From positions 1 through 63,494 of IMG/VR virus record IMGVR_UViG_3300008110_007659: DNA of 63,494 bases. The stretch is one strand, 5' to 3'. Numbering within the stretch: the stretch's first letter is position 1; every line of letters starts with the position of its first letter. Origin of the DNA: a virus. Shown piece by piece: positions 36,263-43,979 of the stretch. The position numbers and the translations under genes are program-made. The notes under the pieces were generated by a model that worked only from the letters and a program-made list of their open reading frames with translations, was not told where the DNA came from and did no database searches.

Positions 36263-37096
36263 ATGAGATATCTTTTAGCCGGAGCTTTTAGTAAGTTTGT
36301 TCCCTTAATAAAATTTTTAAGTCAAAACATAGTCGATTCTAAAGAGTTGGTGGTTTATGACGGCATTAATAAATGTAAATGGAATGGAGGTAGAATAAAC
36401 AGGGATGTTTATTATAAAGATAATTTGATAGAATATTATTATAGTAAGAATATCAAGATTGCTTTAACATTTAGTAATCATAATATTGATTTGACTGACG
36501 AATTGGGAAATCATTTACTGGAGAAATTTCACAAAAAAGGAAATGCTTTAATTATTGTGAATGATGACTTGAGAAAATATGTTAGAGAAAAATTTCCATT
36601 ATACGATTTAATTTACAGTATTACTGGAATGGGACTATTAAACATACCTTTACAAGATAAAGATATAGAATTTTATAAAAAATTGGAAGAAAATTATGAT
36701 TGGATCGTTCCTAGGTTTGAACACATATTTGATCCTAGGTCTAACGAACTGGACAAAACAAAGTGGGAAGTAATGCTGAATGATACTTGTGTTTATGGAT
36801 GTAAACATTGGGATGCACACTTCAAGGCAATTGCAGATGAAAATACCGCCGGTAGACCGTATAGTAAGGAAGTGGAAGAATGTTGGCTTCCTAAGTTTGA
36901 TTTCAACAAAGATAGTAAATATGAATGTATGGATATAAAACCATTAGCGATGGAAAAATTAATAAAAGATGGAGTTAGGAGTTTTAAAATTACTGGTAGA
37001 GAAATGAAAGATGATGAATACTATGGAGAATTAATGAGATTCGTTTTAAATAGCAAATCTGTTAATATTGTAAAATGGCCAACTGGGAAAAAATAA
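36263..37096 (+). CDS. U32-peptidase-like Fe-S protein, copy 1
   Basis: 277 residues. The C-terminal DGVRSFKITGREMKDDEYY (238-254) matches the G-[IV]-x-x-F-K-I-x-G-R signature of the U32 family (UbiU/UbiV, RlhA), whose members are Fe-S-dependent hydroxylation enzymes rather than simple peptidases. Four Cys at 176, 180, 207 and 222 could hold one [4Fe-4S] cluster, as in UbiU/UbiV. NGGRIN at 41-46 and VNDDLRKYVREKFPLYDLIYSITG are shared with the second copy at 39343-40203. The substrate is unknown; an oxygen-independent hydroxylation inside the island is a reasonable guess. It overlaps the next gene by 22 bases. Confidence 0.6.
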   Translation: MRYLLAGAFSKFVPLIKFLSQNIVDSKELVVYDGINKCKWNGGRINRDVYYKDNLIEYYYSKNIKIALTFSNHNIDLTDELGNHLLEKFHKKGNALIIVNDDLRKYVREKFPLYDLIYSITGMGLLNIPLQDKDIEFYKKLEENYDWIVPRFEHIFDPRSNELDKTKWEVMLNDTCVYGCKHWDAHFKAIADENTAGRPYSKEVEECWLPKFDFNKDSKYECMDIKPLAMEKLIKDGVRSFKITGREMKDDEYYGELMRFVLNSKSVNIVKWPTGKK

Positions 37097-38148
37097 AAGT
37101 AGTTAGAAAAAAAGAGGACATGCAAGTTGGGCAAATAAAGCCTAAATGTTCTTACAAGGTTTTACAATTAAACAACAGTTCAATAATGGAGTCTAAGTAT
37201 GTCGTTACATTTAGAATTACTGAAGCGTGCGACCTCAAATGTAATTATTGTCACTGGCATAGTGGTAAACATTACAAATACGAAGATATTATAAAAACGA
37301 TTGATAAGATATTTGAATTCTTACAAAAAAATAAATTAAAGTCTGTTCTGTTTTACTATCATGGTGGAGAACCAACAACACATCCTAAGATAGTTGATAT
37401 TCTGAAGTATATTCATGATAAGGGAAAACAAACAAATATTATTGCGTCTAATGAGATGCAAACCAATTTGACTTTAAAAGAATCAAAGTTAAAAGAAATA
37501 CTACCATATTGTGACCTTTTTAATGTAAGCTTTCATTACTTGGAATTAAAAAGATTAAAAAAATTTAATAATTTTAATCACAATTGGAATCTTTTAAAAG
37601 AAATGAATGTGGAGATTCATAATTTAGATATCATGTTGGAGAATGTGGAGAGAACTCATTTATTTTATAATGGAGAAATTATTGAAATATATCCAGATGA
37701 GTTCTATAGTAGTATTGTAGATTATCTGAAATATGATAAAATTGTTAATAGTGAAATGATATATGGATTTTGTCACTACAAATACCCTCCAGAAATCGAA
37801 GCTAAACATATGGAGTTTTATAAAAAATATAATAAAACAGAACAGAAATATCTTATAGATGATGTTGAGTATACCACGAATGATTTATTTAAATTCGGTA
37901 TAGATGCTAGAGGTTGGCATTGTGCAGCCGGTAATGAAAGTATAACAATTAATGGTGATGGTAATGTTTTTAATTGTGGTATTCATATGACAAACTACAT
38001 ACGAGAAAGTTCTCCAGAAAAAGCATATACAAATTTAGTACATGATGAAATTGGGGTAACAAAATTAACTTTATTATATAAAACTGGCACAATATGCCGT
38101 TGGGATTATTGTGGCGGCGATTTTTACTTAAGTAGAAAACCCAAATGA
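37075..38148 (+). CDS. Radical SAM protein with twitch-like C terminus
   Basis: 357 residues. An N-terminal extension of about 40 residues precedes Cys52-x3-Cys56-x2-Cys59 (CDLKCNYC); YHGGEPTTHP is at 95-104. The C-terminal part has Cys283, Cys301, Cys341 and Cys346 (GWHCAAGNESITINGDGNVFNC ... CRWDYC), the G-x-G-x-V-x-x-C spacing of SPASM/twitch domains. The start at 37075 overlaps the U32-like gene by 22 bases; ATG codons at 37120 or 37186 are alternatives. It is the eighth and last radical SAM gene of the island. Confidence 0.87.
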   Translation: MANWEKIKVVRKKEDMQVGQIKPKCSYKVLQLNNSSIMESKYVVTFRITEACDLKCNYCHWHSGKHYKYEDIIKTIDKIFEFLQKNKLKSVLFYYHGGEPTTHPKIVDILKYIHDKGKQTNIIASNEMQTNLTLKESKLKEILPYCDLFNVSFHYLELKRLKKFNNFNHNWNLLKEMNVEIHNLDIMLENVERTHLFYNGEIIEIYPDEFYSSIVDYLKYDKIVNSEMIYGFCHYKYPPEIEAKHMEFYKKYNKTEQKYLIDDVEYTTNDLFKFGIDARGWHCAAGNESITINGDGNVFNCGIHMTNYIRESSPEKAYTNLVHDEIGVTKLTLLYKTGTICRWDYCGGDFYLSRKPK

Positions 38149-38160
38149 GGATTGATAATT

Positions 38161-38763
38161 ATGTCAGAAATAATTTCATTGTTTCCAATTAATGTTTTAG
38201 TTGAAAAAATAAATGTCGATTGGAATAAAGATAAAGTGATAGAACACATTGAGAACTATTTAAAAAAACAATGTAAAACTGGAGAAGTAGGAGAAGATTT
38301 ACACAAACAAGAAGTATTCAGTCCAATAGTAAAATTTATGAATGATAGTGTAAACAACTATTGGAAATTATTAAATTATTCCAATCATTTTCCAATTGAA
38401 ATGACAAGTATGTGGGCTAATAGACATGATAGACATCATGATAGACCACATGATTTGGATGTTGATGGACCTGCAATTATATCAGCTGTTTTTTATGTTC
38501 AAAAAGAAAGTTCTCAAATGGGAAATTTATATTTTGGAAATCCCATTGAATTAATTTGGCAAACACAACCACTATCCGAATCGAGGCGCCATGAAAATAG
38601 ATATTTTGAATTTGATGGTAGAACTGGTGATTTAATTTTTTTCCCTAGTTGGTTACAACACGGCATAAGGCAAAATAAAACCGATATACCTAGATATTCT
38701 ATAGCTGCAAACTTTGAATTGAGAGGTATTAAAATGATTAAACAATTGTCTAAGAAAAAATGA
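38161..38763 (+). CDS. 2-oxoglutarate/Fe(II)-dependent oxygenase-like protein
   Basis: 200 residues from ATG 38161 with AGGA upstream; a TTG at 38152 is an alternative. The layout fits the phage-common 2OG-FeII oxygenase group: SMWANRHDRHHDRPHD (about 83-98, first metal ligands), AIISAVFYVQKE, GNLYFGNP, then GDLIFFPSWLQHGIRQN with His167 and RYSIAANF with Arg178 as the likely 2-oxoglutarate contact. The family hydroxylates proteins or small molecules. It sits after the last radical SAM gene and its stop overlaps the next start (ATGA). Confidence 0.75.
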   Translation: MSEIISLFPINVLVEKINVDWNKDKVIEHIENYLKKQCKTGEVGEDLHKQEVFSPIVKFMNDSVNNYWKLLNYSNHFPIEMTSMWANRHDRHHDRPHDLDVDGPAIISAVFYVQKESSQMGNLYFGNPIELIWQTQPLSESRRHENRYFEFDGRTGDLIFFPSWLQHGIRQNKTDIPRYSIAANFELRGIKMIKQLSKKK

Positions 38764-39341
38764 AAGTGTCTTTGACAGGTTGGAACGGTTTTCTTTCTAA
38801 AAAATTGAGAGAAAGAACAGAAATAAAATGGCAAGAAGATGTGAATGGTAGTGATATACTTTTTCTTATGGGCAGTCCTACGTTTACGGGTTCTACTTTG
38901 GATAAAAACGATTCTCAAGTTATGCACAATTATGTAAAAAATACAATTAATAAAATAGACTCCTATTCAAACCCTATTATTTTTGCTAGTACCACTGGTG
39001 TGAATGATATTGATTTAAATCATTCGGGAACAACTTGTTATAATTTGTGTAAACTTTACATTGAAAATTATATAATGAATAAATGTGAAAATTGGATGAT
39101 ATTACGTATTGGCACTATTATATCCGATAATAAGTATGATATTGATAAAATGCGTTTCGATAGAATACAACAGAGAATGCTCAAAAATGATTTTACAAAC
39201 ATAGAGTTTGAAGATAATTATCTATTTGTAGATGAATTTGTAAATACTACAATTAATAATATTTTAAACTTTAATATTGGTATAGTTCATTATAAACTAA
39301 CAAAAATGACTTTACCAAAATTAATGCTTTTAGGAAAGTAA
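38760..39341 (+). CDS. Short SDR/epimerase-like protein
   Basis: 193 residues. The N-terminal VSLTGWNGFLSKKL is a degenerate GxxGFxG nucleotide-binding loop. IIFASTTGVND is the Ser/Thr strand, CYNLCKLYIENYI gives a Tyr-x3-Lys-like pair, and ILRIGTIISD matches the following strand. About a third shorter than classical NAD-dependent epimerases. Probably acts on a nucleotide sugar, though the weakened glycine motif leaves catalysis uncertain. Coupled to the oxygenase gene (ATGA) and one base before the second U32-like gene. Confidence 0.65.
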   Translation: MKVSLTGWNGFLSKKLRERTEIKWQEDVNGSDILFLMGSPTFTGSTLDKNDSQVMHNYVKNTINKIDSYSNPIIFASTTGVNDIDLNHSGTTCYNLCKLYIENYIMNKCENWMILRIGTIISDNKYDIDKMRFDRIQQRMLKNDFTNIEFEDNYLFVDEFVNTTINNILNFNIGIVHYKLTKMTLPKLMLLGK

Positions 39342-39342
39342 A

Positions 39343-40203
39343 ATGATTACAGTAAAGGTCGGAGGAGCTGTACAAAAATATAAAAACATATTGATGTTTA
39401 ATGTTAAAAATAGGTCTTTAATTGATGGTCTACAAATGATTTATTATGATATGCCTAATAGTTGTATTTGGAATGGCGGCAGAATTAATAGAAATATAGA
39501 ATTAACTCAAAATATAATAGATACTTACAATCAACAAAAATTTGGATTAGATTTAGGTTTTACCAATCAAGTCATAATTGATGTTGGAGATGAAGTTGGA
39601 AATTATTTGTTGGAAATGGTTTATTCGAATAATCCAAATAAATTGCATGGTGTTATTTTAGTAAGTGAAACATTAAGAAGATATTTACGTAAAAATTTTC
39701 CAGAATTTAAATTAACTTATAGTATCACTGGTCATCCGACTACCGATCAATTAAATTTTGAGGGATATTATAAAGAACTTGAAGAAAAATATGATATAAT
39801 TGTACCAAAATATAGTCATTTAGATAATATATTACCTCTAATGTATGAAAATAAGTTAGACGCATCCAAATATGAAATACTGGTTAATGACAACTGTAAT
39901 GTCACTTGCCAATTTTACTCCGAACATTTTGCACAAATATCACATTTAAATTCTATTATAGAATTTCCTTGGGAAAAACAACACGAACTTAGTTATCAAG
40001 TCGAAATAAAACCTAAACTAAAATCTGGTCCAATTAAAAAAGAACCGAATTGTATTCAAGGTGATCTTCTGGTCAATAATTTACAAAGATTTTATGATGC
40101 TGGAGTAAGAAACTTTAAAATTAGTGGTAGAGATTTAGAAGATATTGATTTCGAACATCAATTACCAAAACATTTAAGAGAAATAAAATCTATACATGTA
40201 TAA
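39343..40203 (+). CDS. U32-peptidase-like Fe-S protein, copy 2, with three of four Cys
   Basis: 286 residues, clearly related to the protein at 36263-37096: NGGRIN (44-49), GNYLLE, VSETLRRYLRKNFPEFKLTYSITG, YEILVNDNC and AGVRNFKISGRD (253-264). Cys185, Cys189 and Cys237 align with three of the four Cys of copy 1; the equivalent of its Cys207 is absent. In the UbiU/UbiV system two U32 proteins work as a heterodimer, so the two copies might also pair (inference). The loss of one ligand suggests a non-cysteinyl ligand or a structural partner. Confidence 0.55.
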   Translation: MITVKVGGAVQKYKNILMFNVKNRSLIDGLQMIYYDMPNSCIWNGGRINRNIELTQNIIDTYNQQKFGLDLGFTNQVIIDVGDEVGNYLLEMVYSNNPNKLHGVILVSETLRRYLRKNFPEFKLTYSITGHPTTDQLNFEGYYKELEEKYDIIVPKYSHLDNILPLMYENKLDASKYEILVNDNCNVTCQFYSEHFAQISHLNSIIEFPWEKQHELSYQVEIKPKLKSGPIKKEPNCIQGDLLVNNLQRFYDAGVRNFKISGRDLEDIDFEHQLPKHLREIKSIHV

Positions 40204-40996
40204 CTATGCGATAGTGTTTTCGGTTGAAAATAAAAAAAAATTAAATTACGAAAAATTGTCTATAATACTTTCAACTAGCATCAGAGAACATTTACCTGAT
40301 ATTGATGTGTACTGTGGTTGTTTTACAAGTAATACTATTAGTGACGAAACAAAAAAACATTTAAAAAAATTAAATGTAAATATTCAAGAAATTGATATTT
40401 TTAACGAGAGAGATGGTGATGACTCTTTTTATTTAAGATTGTATACAAAATATTTTTTTTCCAAAACTTTATTAAATTCTTATGATTATCTAGTTTACGT
40501 TGATGTTGACACTTTATTTTTAAAACCGTTAAACTTTGATTTTGATCCTTTAGATAATATTGTACTAGTAGAAACAATACCCAATTGGGTTAAAAAACAT
40601 GAGTCGAAGAATACTTATGTTCCAGAGGGAAATTTGTATTATAATTGGATACAGATATTAAACCATAAAAACAAATTTCTATATGATATAGATTTTTCCG
40701 ATATAAGTTTTTTAGAAAGTAAAATGGCTGATAGTTTTATATCCAAAAGAATAGACAATTCTGGATTAAAATTAATTGAACAGAATATAGGAGCCAACCA
40801 CTGTTTAAAGCCTATAACAGAAAAAACACAAATAATACACTACGATGATTTGGATTATGATGGTTGTTTTATTGATTTGGAAGATTTATATCCAGAAACT
40901 TACAAAAAATATAAATTATTAATAGAACAAATTTTAAATTTGAAAATAACCAATATTAAAGATTATTATAAAAATATAAGAGATTTATATTCATGA
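40196..40996 (+). CDS. Family 8-like glycosyltransferase
   Basis: 266 residues. The core YDYLVYVDVDTLFLKPLNFDF has the D-x-D metal-binding motif at 103-105, flanked by RLYTKYFFSKTLL as in GT8-like enzymes. VETIPNWV, a Trp-containing YYNWIQILNH and the C-terminal QIIHYDDLDYDG complete a GT-A-type fold. Likely a retaining transferase on a surface or peptide glycan. Overlaps the previous gene by eight bases and the transketolase gene by ATGA. Confidence 0.75.
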   Translation: MYNYAIVFSVENKKKLNYEKLSIILSTSIREHLPDIDVYCGCFTSNTISDETKKHLKKLNVNIQEIDIFNERDGDDSFYLRLYTKYFFSKTLLNSYDYLVYVDVDTLFLKPLNFDFDPLDNIVLVETIPNWVKKHESKNTYVPEGNLYYNWIQILNHKNKFLYDIDFSDISFLESKMADSFISKRIDNSGLKLIEQNIGANHCLKPITEKTQIIHYDDLDYDGCFIDLEDLYPETYKKYKLLIEQILNLKITNIKDYYKNIRDLYS

Positions 40997-41676
40997 AAAA
41001 AGAAATTTTAGAATATTCTTTTGAAAAAGATGTTGCTCATATACCTTCAGCTTTATCAATGTCGGACTATATTGAGGAGTTGTTTAGTGAAAAATTAGTA
41101 ACACCTGACGATAAAATAATAATAGGAAAACCTTTTGGAGCTCAAGCCTATTATATAATATGGAAAAAAATGGGATATTTGGATGATATACATAAATTAA
41201 GTCCTGTTTTAAAAATGAGTGAAGTTGATTTTGTAGATTTTTCTGAAGAAACTATGGGAGATTCATTGGGTATAGCAGCAGGCATAGCTCTAACTACAGA
41301 AAAATTAGTTTGGGTAAATCTATCTGATGCAACTTTACAAATGGGACCAACACTTGAAGCAATACAGTTTATAGGACAAAATTGTTTAAAGAATGTTTTA
41401 GTAACAGTTGATTATAATGGAACTCAAGTAACGGGGTATACAAAAGATATAATTAATACTGATCCTATCGTAGACATGTTTAGAGGATATAATTGGGAAG
41501 TATTTCATGATTTGAACAATTTTAGTATTGGTAAAAAGCCTAAAGTTTTTATTATGAAAACAATTAAAGGTAATGGAATACCAAGCATGGAAAAGGATAT
41601 AAAAAAATGGCATTACAGGAAAATACAATCACAAGAAGAATTACAGTCGTTGGTGCAGGAACTTCAGGTTATTTAA
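40993..41676 (+). CDS. Transketolase-like N-terminal (TPP-binding) subunit
   Basis: 227 residues. MGDSLGIAAGIAL (88-100), then VWVNLSDATLQMGPTLEAIQFIGQN and VLVTVDYNGTQVTG correspond to the TPP/Mg-binding region of split transketolases, usually GDG(x~25)N. Here GDG reads SDA (111-113) while the Asp, Glu122 and Asn142 are kept. The pyrimidine-binding half is encoded separately at 42919-43398, with a halogenase gene in between. The pair would transfer a two-carbon unit or form an acyloin from an unknown substrate. Its 3' end overlaps the halogenase gene by 70 bases. Confidence 0.75.
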   Translation: MKKEILEYSFEKDVAHIPSALSMSDYIEELFSEKLVTPDDKIIIGKPFGAQAYYIIWKKMGYLDDIHKLSPVLKMSEVDFVDFSEETMGDSLGIAAGIALTTEKLVWVNLSDATLQMGPTLEAIQFIGQNCLKNVLVTVDYNGTQVTGYTKDIINTDPIVDMFRGYNWEVFHDLNNFSIGKKPKVFIMKTIKGNGIPSMEKDIKKWHYRKIQSQEELQSLVQELQVI

Positions 41677-42950
41677 CTGTTTTATATTTTTGCAAAAAAT
41701 ATCCTGATATGCAGGTGACATGGATTTATCCAGAAGTCAACCAGCCCATAGGTGTTGGTGAAGCAACAGTACCACAAGTTCAAAGATTTTTAGCTGAGTT
41801 GGGAGTATCTGTTCAAGATATGATATTACATTGTAATGCAAATTTAAAAATTGGAGCAATGTTTGAAAATTGGTCACCAACACAAAAATCTTTTTTTCAT
41901 CCATTTGGATCCACAGATGAAAATTGTTTGGATTTGGAGTGGTACTTAAAAAATAATCAAATTCCACCAAATATTTTAGAAGCTTATCCCGAAACATTAG
42001 AATATATGTTGGAGAATGATGATTTTCCAGATTTTGCAACAAATTTTGATGTAAGAGAATTGTGTAAGTACTTGGATAAAATTTTTGAAAATTTTAAAAA
42101 TTTAAAAGTAATACGTAAAACTATAACAGATGTTGATGAAATTGAAGATGATCACATCATAGATGCCACAGGATTCTCCAAAACATTAATCAATAAAACT
42201 GATAAAGAAAATTTCAAAAGTATTAAACACATTATACCTAATAATAAAGCTTTTGTTTATCGAGCTGAATATTCCGATAAAGAGAATCAACAACAACCTT
42301 ATACAACAATTACCGCGGTGACGCATGGTTGGATATGGACTATACCATTGAAAGATGTTATAACATTTGGTCACGTACATGATGATCGTTACGACACTAA
42401 ACAAGAATACATAAATTTTGTGGAGTCTAGACTTGGTTACAAAATAGACGAATCTAAAATTGTTGAAGTTAAAATGATTACTGGTAGGAATATAAAACAT
42501 TTTAGAAAACAAGGAAACAAGTCGATTTATTCAATTGGTTTAAGTTCTTATTTTATTGAACCTATAGAAGCTACAGGATTATATCTTGCAACTTATGGTA
42601 TTAAATTATTAGATCGTCTGTTAAAAAATGAAATAACCGTGGATGAGTATAACAATGATTATAACAGAGAATTTGATGCTGTTACAGACTTTATTACTAC
42701 ATATTATAAATTTTCAAAAAACTCTAATGAATATTGGGATCATTTTAAAAAATTAAATATAGAAACTCATAGGAAAAATAATATTTTTCCGGCCAGAAGT
42801 TGGAATTTAATATTATCTGGAATGGGACAAGAAGAAAAAAAATACAAAATAAAAGCAGAACGTATAATAAAAATTAGAAAAAATAATGTAAAATATAGTG
42901 AATGGTTAAAAGAATTTCATGAGAAAAACTCTACATCAATATCTAAGTAA
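41607..42950 (+). CDS. Flavin-dependent halogenase-like protein, copy 1
   Basis: 447 residues, similar to tryptophan-halogenase-family enzymes. The FAD motif is VVGAGTSGYLT (14-24) and IGVGEATVP is at 48-56. Lys81 in CNANLKIG aligns with the catalytic Lys79 of PrnA. The halogenase signature W-x-W-x-I-P is intact (Trp242, Trp244, Pro247), and SSYFIEPIEATG (313-324) carries the catalytic-Glu block. The family oxidises halide with FADH2 and O2 and halogenates an electron-rich substrate; a cyanophage relative, VirX1, halogenates small aromatic substrates. A flavin reductase would come from the host, as none is seen here. The 70-base overlap with the transketolase gene is unusual. Confidence 0.85.
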   Translation: MALQENTITRRITVVGAGTSGYLTVLYFCKKYPDMQVTWIYPEVNQPIGVGEATVPQVQRFLAELGVSVQDMILHCNANLKIGAMFENWSPTQKSFFHPFGSTDENCLDLEWYLKNNQIPPNILEAYPETLEYMLENDDFPDFATNFDVRELCKYLDKIFENFKNLKVIRKTITDVDEIEDDHIIDATGFSKTLINKTDKENFKSIKHIIPNNKAFVYRAEYSDKENQQQPYTTITAVTHGWIWTIPLKDVITFGHVHDDRYDTKQEYINFVESRLGYKIDESKIVEVKMITGRNIKHFRKQGNKSIYSIGLSSYFIEPIEATGLYLATYGIKLLDRLLKNEITVDEYNNDYNREFDAVTDFITTYYKFSKNSNEYWDHFKKLNIETHRKNNIFPARSWNLILSGMGQEEKKYKIKAERIIKIRKNNVKYSEWLKEFHEKNSTSISK

Positions 42951-43398
42951 ATTAAAACATCCCGACATTTATCTATTACATGGAGATATGTGGGGTTTCC
43001 CCACAAAAGGCAATGTAATTAATTGCGGTATACAAGAACCAAATATGGTTAATATTGCAGCTGGTCTTGCCAGTCAAGGTAAAAAAGTGATAGTATATGG
43101 TGTTGCTGGATTTGTAATTTATAGAGCTTACTCTCAAATCAAACTCAATATTAAAGATTGGGCAGAAAATTTTGGTTCGATTATATTTGTAAATGCTGGT
43201 TATAATGGGTGTTATTCATACTGCGGTAGAGGACATCTCGTATATGATGATCATTTATTGATGAATGCTTTAGACATTCCGTTATATACTCCCGACGATT
43301 GTAGTGGTTTTATACGTACAGTAAAAGAAGGACTACAACAGAACGGAGTTCGTTTTATTCGATTGGGTTGGGATGGTGCACCATGGAAATTGCGGTAA
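42919..43398 (+). CDS. Transketolase-like C-terminal (pyrimidine-binding) subunit
   Basis: 159 residues. CGIQEPNMVNIAAGLASQGKKVIVYGVAGFVIYRAYSQIKLNI is the Tpp-pyrimidine domain; Glu40 is the conserved glutamate that activates the cofactor. FVNAGYNGCYSYCGRGHLVYDDHLLMNALDIPLYTPDD follows as in split transketolases. The C-terminal regulatory domain of full-length enzymes is absent, so the gene is about half the usual size of a split C subunit. Overlaps the halogenase by 32 bases and the next SDR gene by 16. Confidence 0.75.
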   Translation: MRKTLHQYLSKLKHPDIYLLHGDMWGFPTKGNVINCGIQEPNMVNIAAGLASQGKKVIVYGVAGFVIYRAYSQIKLNIKDWAENFGSIIFVNAGYNGCYSYCGRGHLVYDDHLLMNALDIPLYTPDDCSGFIRTVKEGLQQNGVRFIRLGWDGAPWKLR

Positions 43399-43979
43399 CT
43401 GGACACACGGGATTTATTGGTAGAAATTTGGTCGAAGAATTTAAACGCCAAGGCTATAATCCAATTTTAATAGACAAAAATTTTACACCAGTTAAGTGTG
43501 ATAGGATATATCATTTGGCTTGTCCTGCAACTACATATCACATTACAAATAATACTATTAGTGTTATGGATGCTATATTAGATTTAACTCGCAAAGCAAT
43601 GAATATATGTAGTGATGCTTTATTTGTAAATGCTAGTTCTTTTGGCGCTGCTGATATTAATGAAAGTAAGCAAGGTGGATATAATGTTGCTAAAAGATGT
43701 ATGGAAATATATTTGTCGCATTCTAAAATTAATTATATAAATTATAGAATACCTTCCGTTTATGGTCAAGACGCCAGTACCGATTCCTTTATTAAAAGGT
43801 GTGTTTTAGGTACTGCTTACAAACCCACAAACTCCTCACAGATTTGGCCGATATCTCATGTTGATGATGTCGTTGAAGCTTTAATTAATCTTTCAGAAAT
43901 TAAAATTGAATATATTACTTTGGGTGAAATATACGAACAATTTACTTCGGGAAAAAGAAATTTGATAAAACATGAATAA
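43383..43979 (+). CDS. NAD-dependent epimerase/dehydratase-like protein, short
   Basis: 198 residues from ATG 43383. EIAVTGHTGFIGRNL is the Rossmann glycine loop. IYHLACPAT, FVNASSFGA, GYNVAKR (Tyr-x3-Lys) and YRIPSVYGQDA are all extended-SDR signatures, but the C-terminal substrate domain is short. It probably modifies a nucleotide sugar. Overlaps both the transketolase subunit and the second halogenase gene (eight bases). Confidence 0.75.
   Translation: MEIAVTGHTGFIGRNLVEEFKRQGYNPILIDKNFTPVKCDRIYHLACPATTYHITNNTISVMDAILDLTRKAMNICSDALFVNASSFGAADINESKQGGYNVAKRCMEIYLSHSKINYINYRIPSVYGQDASTDSFIKRCVLGTAYKPTNSSQIWPISHVDDVVEALINLSEIKIEYITLGEIYEQFTSGKRNLIKHE

Noticed and set aside
36263-37096. Calling the U32-like proteins proteases
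   Set aside because: Characterised members with these Cys patterns (UbiU/UbiV, RlhA) are Fe-S-dependent hydroxylation enzymes; no protease active site is visible.
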